Positions 8,362 to 17,456 of a DNA stretch of 64,000 bases are shown in pieces. Below the pieces are notes generated by a model. The model worked only from the letters and a program-made list of their open reading frames with translations, was not told where the DNA came from and did no database searches. Both the position numbers and the translations under genes were made by a program. Origin of the DNA: Candidatus Saganbacteria bacterium (GTDB lineage: Bacteria > Margulisbacteria > WOR-1 > XYC2-FULL-46-14 > WPAF01); assembly GCA_016223205.1 (NCBI GenBank), contig JACRPM010000014.1, positions 62,001 to 126,000 on the forward strand. Direction: 5' to 3'. Positions within the stretch are counted from its first letter, which is position 1. The number at the start of each line of letters is the position of its first letter.

Positions 8362-11300
8362 CCGAAAAGATCGGGCCAAATCCGAGAATATATATCTTGA
8401 TTTTCAGGGAAAACTTCGAACAAAAATGGGGCTTTACTGATCCCGGTGATGATCCGAATTAATGTTTCAGGGGCTTGGTAGCCCTCCAGTTTATCAAAAA
8501 GTGATAGAAGAGCTAAGACCTGTTTTTGGGGAGGCTGGGACTGGATCAAATCTACTTCTTCTGCGATGAGATTCTGGTTTTTATCAAAGATGTCCAGAGG
8601 AAGGAAATCCCCCAAAATAGCTAAAAGGTCCCTCTTTAACGGATGGGAGATCTTTCTTAAGAACACTTTCGTCCTTTCATCAACTTCGGAGCACAAGCCC
8701 GCATCGATAAAACTGATCAAGATCCTGTCCTCTTCCCGCCGAACAAAAATATTCCCGCTATGAGGGTCGGCGTGGAAAAAGCCCTGATCAAAAAGCTGCT
8801 CCAGAACGGCCCTTTGCAATAGAGGTTTCACGACCGAAACCAGGTCGGCTTGGGTAGGATCATTTTCTATCTCTTTGAGGGAAGCTCCAGGGGCGATCTC
8901 TTCAATGATCGTATTGTGATTGGTGAGGTCTGGAACAAAGAACGGCACGGACAGGATAAAATCCCCGGTCGAAGACGAGGAAAGGACCTCGCGCAAACGG
9001 ACCATATTATCCTTTTCTTTTGCAAAATCTACTTCTTCGCCTATCCACCCGAAGATCCGCGCGGCATAATCGGGGAGATGAGATACTCCGTAGATCGTTC
9101 CCAACTCGGGCTCAAGCGCGGAAAGCAATTCCCGCAGGCACCGCTCTTCCTCGTTGAGGTCTTTATAGACCGCCGGACGGCGAACTTTGAGAATATACTC
9201 TCTACCTTCGATCTCGACCAAAAACACGCCTTTAATGGAAGCCGAGCCGATCGGCCGGATAATTCTCATCCCCCGGCCAACCAGCCGGGGATTGGTATAG
9301 ACCGCTTTCAGGGCTTCTTCCACGATCATGGGGTTGGCATTATCCTTTAATTCGCAAAGCCGGCGATAAAGTTCCGGATAATGCTCTTCCACTTCTTTAC
9401 GGGAAGCCAGGATCTGAGCAAATTTGACTCCCGCAGCGCCGTAGGACCTCAAGAACGCCGCCACCAGAACGGCCAGGGAGGGTCTTTCCCGATGTTCGAT
9501 CAGTTCACCGGCCAAGGCCTGCATTACTCTAAGTTTGGTTGGAGTGGAAGCCAGGTGAAAGAATTCCTTCAGGGCTTTTCCGGCAAAGCGCTTAAGATCC
9601 ACGATCTCCGGCGCGTCTTCCGGGCGGACCCGAAGAAATTCATGCAAGGCGGTGTCAAGAAAATTATCAAGATGGTGCTGATGGGCGGGCAAGAAAAGCC
9701 CTTTGTTCCCGGCAAACAAATTATCGATCAGTTCATCGCGGAATGGTTTTGAGGTTGAAAAGAGCTCTTTGATCTCATCGAGGTCGGCAAGAACATCCCG
9801 TTCCCGATCCCTGATCGCAAATGGTTTTTTGGCCTTCCCCAGCAGCCATAAGATTATCTCGGCTTTATTTTCGGCTTCTTCATTATTGAGAGCGGCCCCC
9901 AGCGTGCCGAGCGCGATGCTCTCTTCTCTCTGAAAATCCCGTGAGTTGCCGGAAAAAAGCGGATTGATGGTTTTGCCGTATTCCTCCACGGTAAAGGAGG
10001 AGGACATTAGTATTTCGTTAAGATATTGATCGCGCAGGGGGGAAGGTTTGGGGAAAAGGGATTCCAAGAACCGGAGCTTTTCATGTAGTCCCGAAATGGT
10101 CGATAGGTGCTGCTTATAGCATTGGGTCTTGAACCTAAAGGCCCGCTCCTCATGCAGAAAAAGAGAAATGATCATTTTTTGGTCTTCCAGGGAAAAATGG
10201 TCGAAACCTTCGCGGAAAAGCTTGACAAGGACCACATCGCGATACGAACTCTTTTGCGGCCAGTATGCATTAAACCAGGCCCCCAGTTCTTTGGGGGAGA
10301 GGTTTTGCAGGTCAGCCGTTCCCCGTCGCCGGAAATAGGTCAGATAAACTTGATCTTGATGAGTGATCCTGGGGCCCAAGCTCTCACTAAGGAGCGGAAG
10401 TTTAGTATTTTGGCTTTCCGGGAATGATCCAAAATGGGTATGGTTACCGGCCGCCAAAGCGGCTAGCCGCAGTTTTATTTCATCGAATCTATTTTCCTTA
10501 ATCAGTTTATCAAGAAAAGCGGCTATCAGAAAGGTTTTAACTGAACGGTTCGCATGTTTAATTAATAACAAAAACATTTCATCGGAAAGTTTCATTTGGT
10601 ATTGAATATAACTAATTGGCCAAATCTCCGACCAGAGCCAATTCTTTGCCGTGATCGGCTGGAATGAATTGATGGTCTGGGATTTATTACGCTCATAATA
10701 TCGATCGCGAGCGCCGTCAGGCAACCCCATCGCGATATCGGCAAATAAATAATCGAGGCCCAGCCGAGATAATATTTCAACGACCAATTGTCCGGTGCTT
10801 AAACAACCGGCAAGCTCGTGCTCCTCTACTGTCGAAGAATCAAAGTTAATCATTTTCAGCAATTGAATTAATTCCTCTACTTCGGCAGTTTTAATAATCT
10901 CCCAGAGTGAAAAATCGAGCGCCGGGAATATAGCAAATATTTTAAGACACTCTTTTATGGAAGGATTATCCGATCTGGCCAACGATCTTGACAAGGTCAT
11001 GGCCAGTTGTTTTCTAGCCCGGCCGACTTCTCGGGGATCGAGCAGGCGTTTTCCTATGTTTTCCAGTATCTCCTCGATCTTTTGCCAACTTATTTCATGC
11101 CAGGAGGGATTAGAACATTCAACCACTTTAAGCCAAAAGGAGGAAAATTTATCGGATAGCAGAATCCCTTCGAGCGTTCGCCAGGGAATTGTTTTTGCCG
11201 CTTTCGCCGCGGCAGGGTGGGAAAGTTGAGAGTTTTGTTGAAGAAACAGGAATATTCCCTCATCATTTAGGACCTGGACCAAAGAATCGGAAGCAAGCCG

Positions 11301-12989
11301 GTCGAGCAGAAAGGCGATAGTGCGTTGATCATTGGCCTCGATCAAAGCGCGTATGGCCGGAAGCAGAATATCGGCCGGATAAGTCAATATACTTTCATCC
11401 CTTTCTCGAAAGAAACGCTGGTTAAGGGGAATTAAATTGAAAAAGGCAAGAGAAATTAGTTCCAGCGCCTCCCGGCAACGTTGAGTATTTTCGCTGTTGG
11501 CAAAGACAGCTCGAACCACTCTTTTTGCCAGTTCTTGATTGATTACCCGTAAAATCGGTTTGTAAGGCAGAAGTTGTTTTGAATGCTGGTTGTCTATAGA
11601 AGGCAGGCAGGGCAGGGCGCGCAGCAGCTCTAATATATCCCCTGGAGCGCTTGCCTGGTGGGAAGAAGAAGAAAATATACCCAAAATGCCATCAAATATA
11701 CTTATTAATTCATTTTTTATATTATCCGGCACTTCAAGGGATGAAATGACAGCATTAATTGTTCGTCCGGAGGATTTATCAATCCCGGTTTTTTCTCGAA
11801 TTTCAGCTCGGCTTTGTTGCCGATTAAAGAAGCACTTACGAAATTCTATTCCTCCCAGAAGGGATTGCTCGCGAAGATCTTGAGAAAATGAGGCGCGATT
11901 GATTTTTATTATGAAATGGTACCAGGCAAAATTTATAAAATTTTCATATTTGGGATCATTGGGGGAATGTTTGAAATAAGCCCTTTTTAGTTTGTCTTCG
12001 TTGGTATCTCCGACTTCACTGCGGATCGCCAGAAAACGGTCGAAAGCGGCGCGTAAATCGGGATCAGGCGCTATCCGGGCCAACTCTTCCGGATCAGGCG
12101 CCGTCCGGACATCCTCGATGAAAACCAATTCGTCGACAGCGGTCACAGATAGGAAATCCACTAAAACATTAAAACAGCGCAATAATCCCACCCCCAGGTC
12201 TCCGGCGCCGGGATTTTTCTTGCGTTCCAACATGGTTTCCAGAGACGAGGGCAGGCGAATCTCGTCGATTTCTTCGCTTGAAAAAGAAAAAGACCTTTCA
12301 GCCGTAACATCCCGATACTTTTCAGAATAACCTTCTCTTACCAGATCCTTTATGGCCCTGTTCCTGGCGTAGGGGTTGGGATGTGACGAGATCAAGCCGA
12401 AATTAGTTGAATCGGCAGATATATCTTTATCCGGGAAGAAATCAAAACCCGCGAAGCGAACGTTAAAGCCGGCTTTATCCATCATTTTCAGCGCGTCCCG
12501 ATCGCATTGATTTTCCATATCGTGTTGTCCGTGCGCCGCGGCCGACCCGGCCTGCTCATTAAAAATAACATGGGATATTTCATGGGCAATAACGAACGCG
12601 ACCGTATCCCAGCAGGCCAATTCGGGGTGGCGGCCGATCAACGCGTCAAATATTCCCAGAGCAACATAGATCGATCGGGTTTGGGGATGGGTGTATGCAT
12701 TGATCTCATATGATTCCAAAAGGTGGATCTTAAATGGCGCCCGCTTTAGGATCGCGATATTGGCCGCATATCTTTCCTTCTCCGGCGAGGGAAGCAGGGA
12801 AGTGTCGGCGGCGCAGTAATTGGCGGTGAGCCGATCTAAGATCGAATTAAGTTTTTGCGCAAGCAGAGGGCGATTAGAGCTAATCAGGATATCCAAGGGG
12901 GAATCTCTATGCGATCCGGATCCTACCGAGATAGCTTGCAGGGGTGGTCTTCCTTGGGCGGGGAAGGACCAACCTGACCGATCGGTCAT
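8358..12989 (-). CDS. 1543-aa M48-like peptidase / ABC1 (UbiB-AarF) kinase-like fusion
   Basis: Near residue 138 the protein has AHEISHVIFN (H-E-x-x-H), followed by ENQCDRDALKMMD as a third zinc-ligand region, the pattern of M48 peptidases. The C-terminal 350 residues form an ABC1/UbiB-type atypical kinase. It has a KxGQ-like GAAGVKFAQILASR, the nucleotide-loop segment GSASIKGVF with the lysine in YILKVRRP, catalytic HADPHSGNIFV, and FIDAGL in place of DFG. About 1000 residues of helical, mostly soluble sequence lie between, with no recognised domain. ABC1 proteins act in quinone or lipid metabolism. Fusion to a peptidase is unfamiliar to me. No membrane helix is evident. Confidence 0.8.
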   Translation of the reverse strand: MTDRSGWSFPAQGRPPLQAISVGSGSHRDSPLDILISSNRPLLAQKLNSILDRLTANYCAADTSLLPSPEKERYAANIAILKRAPFKIHLLESYEINAYTHPQTRSIYVALGIFDALIGRHPELACWDTVAFVIAHEISHVIFNEQAGSAAAHGQHDMENQCDRDALKMMDKAGFNVRFAGFDFFPDKDISADSTNFGLISSHPNPYARNRAIKDLVREGYSEKYRDVTAERSFSFSSEEIDEIRLPSSLETMLERKKNPGAGDLGVGLLRCFNVLVDFLSVTAVDELVFIEDVRTAPDPEELARIAPDPDLRAAFDRFLAIRSEVGDTNEDKLKRAYFKHSPNDPKYENFINFAWYHFIIKINRASFSQDLREQSLLGGIEFRKCFFNRQQSRAEIREKTGIDKSSGRTINAVISSLEVPDNIKNELISIFDGILGIFSSSSHQASAPGDILELLRALPCLPSIDNQHSKQLLPYKPILRVINQELAKRVVRAVFANSENTQRCREALELISLAFFNLIPLNQRFFRERDESILTYPADILLPAIRALIEANDQRTIAFLLDRLASDSLVQVLNDEGIFLFLQQNSQLSHPAAAKAAKTIPWRTLEGILLSDKFSSFWLKVVECSNPSWHEISWQKIEEILENIGKRLLDPREVGRARKQLAMTLSRSLARSDNPSIKECLKIFAIFPALDFSLWEIIKTAEVEELIQLLKMINFDSSTVEEHELAGCLSTGQLVVEILSRLGLDYLFADIAMGLPDGARDRYYERNKSQTINSFQPITAKNWLWSEIWPISYIQYQMKLSDEMFLLLIKHANRSVKTFLIAAFLDKLIKENRFDEIKLRLAALAAGNHTHFGSFPESQNTKLPLLSESLGPRITHQDQVYLTYFRRRGTADLQNLSPKELGAWFNAYWPQKSSYRDVVLVKLFREGFDHFSLEDQKMIISLFLHEERAFRFKTQCYKQHLSTISGLHEKLRFLESLFPKPSPLRDQYLNEILMSSSFTVEEYGKTINPLFSGNSRDFQREESIALGTLGAALNNEEAENKAEIILWLLGKAKKPFAIRDRERDVLADLDEIKELFSTSKPFRDELIDNLFAGNKGLFLPAHQHHLDNFLDTALHEFLRVRPEDAPEIVDLKRFAGKALKEFFHLASTPTKLRVMQALAGELIEHRERPSLAVLVAAFLRSYGAAGVKFAQILASRKEVEEHYPELYRRLCELKDNANPMIVEEALKAVYTNPRLVGRGMRIIRPIGSASIKGVFLVEIEGREYILKVRRPAVYKDLNEEERCLRELLSALEPELGTIYGVSHLPDYAARIFGWIGEEVDFAKEKDNMVRLREVLSSSSTGDFILSVPFFVPDLTNHNTIIEEIAPGASLKEIENDPTQADLVSVVKPLLQRAVLEQLFDQGFFHADPHSGNIFVRREEDRILISFIDAGLCSEVDERTKVFLRKISHPLKRDLLAILGDFLPLDIFDKNQNLIAEEVDLIQSQPPQKQVLALLSLFDKLEGYQAPETLIRIITGISKAPFLFEVFPENQDIYSRIWPDLFG

Positions 12990-13121
12990 CGGTCGTTTGG
13001 GCAGAGGCCGCCCGGCTAAGGGAAATCTGCCGGTTCGCCCCCCCGATTTGTTTCTGTTGTTCTATCGACAATCATCTATGTTATTATCGATAGATTTTGG
13101 CTACAATTTCAGTTATTTTTA

Positions 13122-13130
13122 TGATATAAT
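13122..13130 (+). promoter_or_regulatory. Extended -10 element before the PHP gene
   Basis: TGATATAAT, an extended -10 (TGnTATAAT), ends eight bases before the ATG at 13139. There is no ribosome-binding site between them, so the mRNA is probably leaderless. Confidence 0.6.
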
Positions 13131-13138
13131 TTTCTTAA

Positions 13139-13969
13139 ATGCCGGCTGATCTTCACATCCACAGCAAACTTTCCGACGGGACAGAAATGCCCGAGGAGAT
13201 CGTAAAGCTGGCCAAGTCCGGCGGCCTTAAGACCATCGCCTTGACCGACCACGATAATATGGATGGGGTTAAGGATGCGGCGGCGGCAGGGAAGCAGCTG
13301 GGCGTAGAAGTAATACCCGGCATTGAGTTCACCTGCGAAGTCCCGGGAGCCGAGGTCCATATCCTGGGTTATTTTATCGACGCCGAACAGCCGGCCCTCC
13401 TTGAGGAGCTGGAACGCATCCAGGAAGGCCGCGTCCAGCGGATCCATAAGATATCCGAGAAGCTTAAGGCCTTGGGGATAGATCTGCGGCCGGAAGAGGT
13501 CTTCAAGTTTTCCGGCAGGAAAGCTCCCGGGCGGCCGCATGTGGCGCGTGCCCTGATCGCCAAAGGCGTAGTCGGCAGTTTTAAGGAGGCCTTTGACCGT
13601 TTTTTAGAATACAAAGGCCCGGCTTACGTCAGCCATTATAAGCTGGCGCCCCGGGAAGCCATCAAACTCATCTTGGCGGCGGGAGGATTGCCGGCCATGG
13701 CCCATCCGGCGGTCAGCGGAAGGGATGAGATAATAGAAAAACTGACCGGCGAAGGGCTCCAGGGCCTGGAGGCCTATTATCCGACCCACAGTCCCCAGCA
13801 GGTCGAACATTACGTTAACCTGGCGCGCAAGCTGGGGCTTATCCCGACCGGGGGTTCCGATTATCACGGGAAAAACTCGGGCCGGGACATTCGGCTGGGG
13901 GATTTCAGCATTCCGGACGAGCTGGCGGAAAAATTGAAAGATGAACACTTACGCAGAAATAGATCTTGA
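13139..13969 (+). CDS. PHP-domain phosphoesterase (RNase AM/YciV-like)
   Basis: A 276-residue PHP protein. The metal-binding motifs are visible: ADLHIHSKLSDGT at the N-terminus, LTDHDNMDG near 38, PGIEFTCE near 60, AHPAVSGRD near 186 and GGSDYHG near 242. The family includes 3',5'-nucleoside bisphosphate phosphatases and 5'-3' RNA exonucleases such as RNase AM (YciV). Length and motif order fit that group rather than the polymerase PHP domain. The gene heads a run of alr, dnaX, ybaB and recR, and overlaps alr by 29 bases. The exact substrate is inferred from family membership. Confidence 0.85.
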   Translation: MPADLHIHSKLSDGTEMPEEIVKLAKSGGLKTIALTDHDNMDGVKDAAAAGKQLGVEVIPGIEFTCEVPGAEVHILGYFIDAEQPALLEELERIQEGRVQRIHKISEKLKALGIDLRPEEVFKFSGRKAPGRPHVARALIAKGVVGSFKEAFDRFLEYKGPAYVSHYKLAPREAIKLILAAGGLPAMAHPAVSGRDEIIEKLTGEGLQGLEAYYPTHSPQQVEHYVNLARKLGLIPTGGSDYHGKNSGRDIRLGDFSIPDELAEKLKDEHLRRNRS

Positions 13970-15050
13970 AGCGATAAAACGGAACATAGCGGAGGTTAAG
14001 AAGCTTATAGCCCCTAACCCCTCGACTTCGCTCGGGGCAAGGTTTATGGCGGTGGTAAAGGCCAACGCCTACGGCCACGGGGCTCCGGCAGTGGCCCGCG
14101 CGGCCTCTTCGGCCGGAGCCGATTACCTTTCGGTGGCCAATCTCAAAGAAGCGATGGAGTTGCGCGAGGCCGGGCTCATCGATCCCATCCTTATACTTAC
14201 CGAATCGCCCACGTCCGTGATGGACGAGATCGTCCAATATCAACTAACGCAGACCGTTTATTCTTTTTCCGAGGCCAAAGCGCTTTCGGACGAGGCGGTA
14301 AAGCGGCATCAGACCGCCAAAGTGCACGTCAAGGTGGATACCGGGATGGGCCGGGTGGGGGTTATGCCCTCCGAGGCCGCTGCGCTTATCCAGAAGATCT
14401 CCTCCCTGTCCAATCTTAAGATCGAGGGGCTCTTCACCCATTTTGCCAAGGCCGAAGATCACGACGACAGCTTTACCAAAGAACAACTTAATAAATTCCA
14501 GCAGCTGCTTCCTAAATTTTCGGGCATCCCGCTCAAGCACGCCGCCAATTCCGCCGCGACGCTGTATCATCCCGAAACCCACCTGGACCTGGTGAGGGTG
14601 GGGCTTTTGATGTACGGTATTTTTCCCCACGGCGGCCGGCACCGCCCCATCAATCTCAAGCCCGCGCTATCATTCAAGAGCCGGGTGGTCTATCTTAAGA
14701 AAGTCCCGCCCGGAACGCCCTTAAGCTACGGCGGCATATTTTCCACCGATAAAGAAACCGCCATTGCCACGCTGCCGGTGGGCTACGCGGACGGTTTCCC
14801 GCGGAGGTTATCCAATCGCGGAAAAGTATTGATCAACGGCAAGCGCTATCCGGTGGTGGGACGCGTCACCATGGACATGGTGCTGGTCAACGTGGGAGAG
14901 GATAGGGTGAACGTCGGGGACGAGGCGGTCTTGATCGGCACGCAGGGGATCGAATCGATCACCGCGGATGAGCTGGCCGATTTGGACGATACCATTTCCT
15001 ATGAGATAATCTGCGGTATCGGAAAAAGGGTGCCCAGAATTTACAAATGA
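13941..15050 (+). CDS. alr: Alanine racemase
   Basis: A PLP-dependent racemase that makes D-alanine for peptidoglycan. The PLP lysine is K40 in VVKANAYGHG. The catalytic tyrosine lies in LSYGGIF near 264, and GRVTMDMVLVNVG near 310 is the family's second signature. At 369 residues the length is normal. Residues 26-33 (NPSTSLGA) just before the PLP strand are encoded by a short palindromic element at 14018-14037 and look like an in-frame insertion. The start overlaps the PHP gene, and the stop overlaps the dnaX start by four bases (ATGA). Confidence 0.95.
   Translation: MNTYAEIDLEAIKRNIAEVKKLIAPNPSTSLGARFMAVVKANAYGHGAPAVARAASSAGADYLSVANLKEAMELREAGLIDPILILTESPTSVMDEIVQYQLTQTVYSFSEAKALSDEAVKRHQTAKVHVKVDTGMGRVGVMPSEAAALIQKISSLSNLKIEGLFTHFAKAEDHDDSFTKEQLNKFQQLLPKFSGIPLKHAANSAATLYHPETHLDLVRVGLLMYGIFPHGGRHRPINLKPALSFKSRVVYLKKVPPGTPLSYGGIFSTDKETAIATLPVGYADGFPRRLSNRGKVLINGKRYPVVGRVTMDMVLVNVGEDRVNVGDEAVLIGTQGIESITADELADLDDTISYEIICGIGKRVPRIYK
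14018..14037. repeat. Short palindromic element within alr
   Basis: CCCCTCGACTTCGCTCGGGG has complementary ends and the CGACTTCGCTC core of a palindrome type common in genomes of uncultivated bacteria (from memory). It adds about eight residues to alanine racemase without breaking the frame. Confidence 0.6.
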
Positions 15051-16528
15051 ATTATATTTCATTATACAGGAAATGGCGTTCGCAGGATTTTTCGGAGATC
15101 ATCGGGCAGGCGCACATCGTCCAGACCCTGCAAAACGCCATCACCCAAAAACGCATCAGCCACGCTTATCTTTTTTGCGGGCCGCGCGGCACCGGCAAGA
15201 CCTCGATCGCCCGCATCTTTGCCAAAGCGCTTAACTGTGAGGCGGGCCCGACTCCCGACCCCTGCGGCAAATGCGCTAACTGCACCAAGGTCCGCGACGG
15301 GCACGCAGTGGACGTCATCGAGATCGACGCGGCCAGCAACCGCGGCATCGATGAGATCCGCGATCTTAGGGAAAAAGTCCGCTACGCCCCGGTAGAAGGC
15401 CGTTACAAGATCTACATCATCGACGAAGTTCACATGTTGACCAACGAGGCCTTTAACGCCTTGCTAAAAACCCTCGAGGAGCCGCCGGCGCAGGTCGTCT
15501 TTATTTTGGCCACGACCGAATCCGGCAAAGTCCCGCTCACCATCTCTTCCCGCTGTCAGAGGCTCGATTTTGCCCGCATCCCGCTTTCTCAGGTAAAGGG
15601 ACGCCTTAAGGAGATCTGCAAAGAGGAAAAATTCGAGGTAGAGGAAAAAGCGCTGGATCTTATCGCCCGCTCGGGGGAAGGCAGTATGCGCGATTCGATC
15701 TCGCTGCTCGACCAGGCGGTGTCCTTTGCGGGAAATATGATCAGCTTTGACAAGCTGGTGATACTTTTGGGCTGCGCGGACGAAGAACTCCTCTTTTCCC
15801 TGGCCGAGGCTTTGGCTGCGGGCGACGGCGCCAAACTGCTCGATCTTCTGCGTAAGGGGATTGATGAGGGGCGCAGCGCTTCCCAAGTCGCCAAAGACCT
15901 GATCCACCATTTCCGCGACCTGCTTTTTGCCAAGGTGGGAGCGGGAGCGGCGCTCGAGCTTACCGCGGAATATCTGGCCAAGGTCCAGGAGCAGTCCCAG
16001 AAGTTCGACTTTGCCCGCATCCGCGATATTTTGCGCGCTCTTTCCCGCGCGGAGTTGGATATGAAGTGGCATCCTCAAGCCCGCTTGGTCCTCGAGGTCG
16101 CGCTTTTGGAGTTGCTGGAGAAGACGGAAGTCGCGGAACCCGTCCCGCCTAGGCGGGACGGTCCCGTTCGCTCAACCTCGGGCGACGAATCAAAACTATC
16201 CAAAATAAAGACCAACTGGAACAAAATACTGGATGAAGTAAAAAAGAAGAGCCTATACGGTTATGTTTCCCTCCACGAAGGGCAGCTGCTGGACCTTACC
16301 GATAAAGGCCAGCTGATCATCGGTTTCCGCAAGGGATACGCTTTTCACAAGGACCGGCTGGAAGAAGAAAAGAACCGAAGCATAATAGAGCAGGTCGTTA
16401 ACGATCTGACCGGGGAAAAGGTAAAGGTGGCGGGCGTGGTGGAGGGTGTAGCAGCCGCCTCCACGGTGAAACCGGCAATCAGCGTGGATGTGGTCAAAGA
16501 ATTATTCGAGGGCGAATTAGTCCAATAA
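15047..16528 (+). CDS. dnaX: DNA polymerase III subunit gamma/tau
   Basis: The clamp-loader ATPase of the replicative polymerase. It opens with SLYRKWRSQDFSEIIGQ, typical of DnaX. Walker A GPRGTGKTS lies near 46, a four-Cys zinc module (C-x8-C-x2-C-x2-C) between 64 and 80, IIDEVHMLT near 125 and the SRC sensor near 166. At 493 residues it is a short tau-like form. Residues about 365-385 (PVPPRRDGPVRS) are encoded around a perfect 20-bp palindrome and fall in the linker after domain III, where an insertion would be tolerated. The gene is followed closely by ybaB and recR, a conserved trio. Confidence 0.95.
   Translation: MNYISLYRKWRSQDFSEIIGQAHIVQTLQNAITQKRISHAYLFCGPRGTGKTSIARIFAKALNCEAGPTPDPCGKCANCTKVRDGHAVDVIEIDAASNRGIDEIRDLREKVRYAPVEGRYKIYIIDEVHMLTNEAFNALLKTLEEPPAQVVFILATTESGKVPLTISSRCQRLDFARIPLSQVKGRLKEICKEEKFEVEEKALDLIARSGEGSMRDSISLLDQAVSFAGNMISFDKLVILLGCADEELLFSLAEALAAGDGAKLLDLLRKGIDEGRSASQVAKDLIHHFRDLLFAKVGAGAALELTAEYLAKVQEQSQKFDFARIRDILRALSRAELDMKWHPQARLVLEVALLELLEKTEVAEPVPPRRDGPVRSTSGDESKLSKIKTNWNKILDEVKKKSLYGYVSLHEGQLLDLTDKGQLIIGFRKGYAFHKDRLEEEKNRSIIEQVVNDLTGEKVKVAGVVEGVAAASTVKPAISVDVVKELFEGELVQ
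16141..16160. repeat. 20-bp perfect palindrome within dnaX
   Basis: CGTCCCGCCTAGGCGGGACG is fully self-complementary. It encodes part of a Pro/Arg-rich stretch in the linker between domain III and the C-terminal domain, and the frame is preserved. Confidence 0.8.
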
Positions 16529-16540
16529 GGAGGATGTTCA

Positions 16541-16855
16541 ATGGGATTATTCGGAAATCTGGGAGAGATGGGGGACATGATAAACAAGGCCCGGGAGATG
16601 CAGAAAAAATTGGCCCGGATCAAGGACGAGCTCAAGCATCTGACCTACACCGGGGAAGCGGGAGGGGTGAAAGTCGTGGTGGATGGGGAAATGGAGATCA
16701 AGAAGATCGATTACGACGTAAACCGGGTGGCGCCCGCGCAACTGGCCGATCTTGTCAAGGATGCCGCCAACCGGGCCCTTAACCAGGCCAAAGACGATGC
16801 CGCGGAAAAGCTCAAACAGGCGGCCGGAGGATTATCCCTGCCCGGGCTGACCTAA
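16541..16855 (+). CDS. YbaB/EbfC family nucleoid-associated protein
   Basis: A 104-residue protein with a Gly-rich N-terminus (GLFGNLGEMGDMINKA), a helix with AREMQKKLARIKDEL, and a strand core EAGGVKVVVDGEMEIKKIDYD. This is the YbaB/EbfC DNA-binding fold. Its position between dnaX and recR is the conserved order in most bacteria and supports the call. GGAGG at 16530-16534 precedes the ATG. The C-terminus is Ala/Lys rich, ending in a short hydrophobic tail. Confidence 0.93.
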   Translation: MGLFGNLGEMGDMINKAREMQKKLARIKDELKHLTYTGEAGGVKVVVDGEMEIKKIDYDVNRVAPAQLADLVKDAANRALNQAKDDAAEKLKQAAGGLSLPGLT

Positions 16856-16856
16856 C

Positions 16857-17456
16857 ATGGCAGAATACGCCGAATCATTGAGGAAACTTATCGAGGAGTT
16901 CAAGAAACTGCCGGGCATCGGACCCAAATCGGCCCAGCGCCTGGCTTTCCACATCCTCGAGGTCTCGGCGGAGGAAGTAAAAAAACTGGCGGCTTCGATG
17001 CTTGAAGCCAAAAAGACCATACGTCATTGTTCGGTGTGCTTCAACCTGACGGACAAAGATCCCTGCGAGATCTGCGCGGATAAAAGCCGGGAGACCAAGG
17101 TCATCACCGTGGTCGAAGAGCCCAAGGATTTGATCGCTATCGAGCGCACCGGTTTTCGGGGGTTGTATCACGTGCTGGGCGGGGCCATCTCGCCGCTCGA
17201 TGGATTAGGTCCCGAAAACCTGCGCATCAAAGAACTGCTCAAACGCATAACTTCCAAAGTGTCCGAAGTGGTGCTGGCGCTCAACCCTTCGACCGAGGGG
17301 GAAGCCACGGCCATCTACCTGCACAAACTGCTCCAGCCGCTGGGGGTAAAGATCACCCGCATCGCTTACGGCCTGCCGGTGGGGGCAGACATGGACTATG
17401 CCGATCCCATGACCTTGACCCGAGCTTTAGAGGGGAGGAGAGAAGTAAATGTTTAA
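16857..17456 (+). CDS. recR: Recombination protein RecR
   Basis: A 199-residue protein of normal RecR length. LPGIGPKSAQRLAFHIL near 18 is the helix-hairpin-helix, CSVCFNLTDKDPCEIC near 57 the zinc finger, and VVEEPKDLIAIERTG near 82 the start of the Toprim domain. ALNPSTEGEATAIYL and ITRIAYGLPVGADMDYADP follow toward the C-terminus. RecR acts with RecO and RecF to load RecA on gapped DNA. The start lies one base after the ybaB stop, and the end overlaps the next gene by eight bases. Confidence 0.96.
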   Translation: MAEYAESLRKLIEEFKKLPGIGPKSAQRLAFHILEVSAEEVKKLAASMLEAKKTIRHCSVCFNLTDKDPCEICADKSRETKVITVVEEPKDLIAIERTGFRGLYHVLGGAISPLDGLGPENLRIKELLKRITSKVSEVVLALNPSTEGEATAIYLHKLLQPLGVKITRIAYGLPVGADMDYADPMTLTRALEGRREVNV

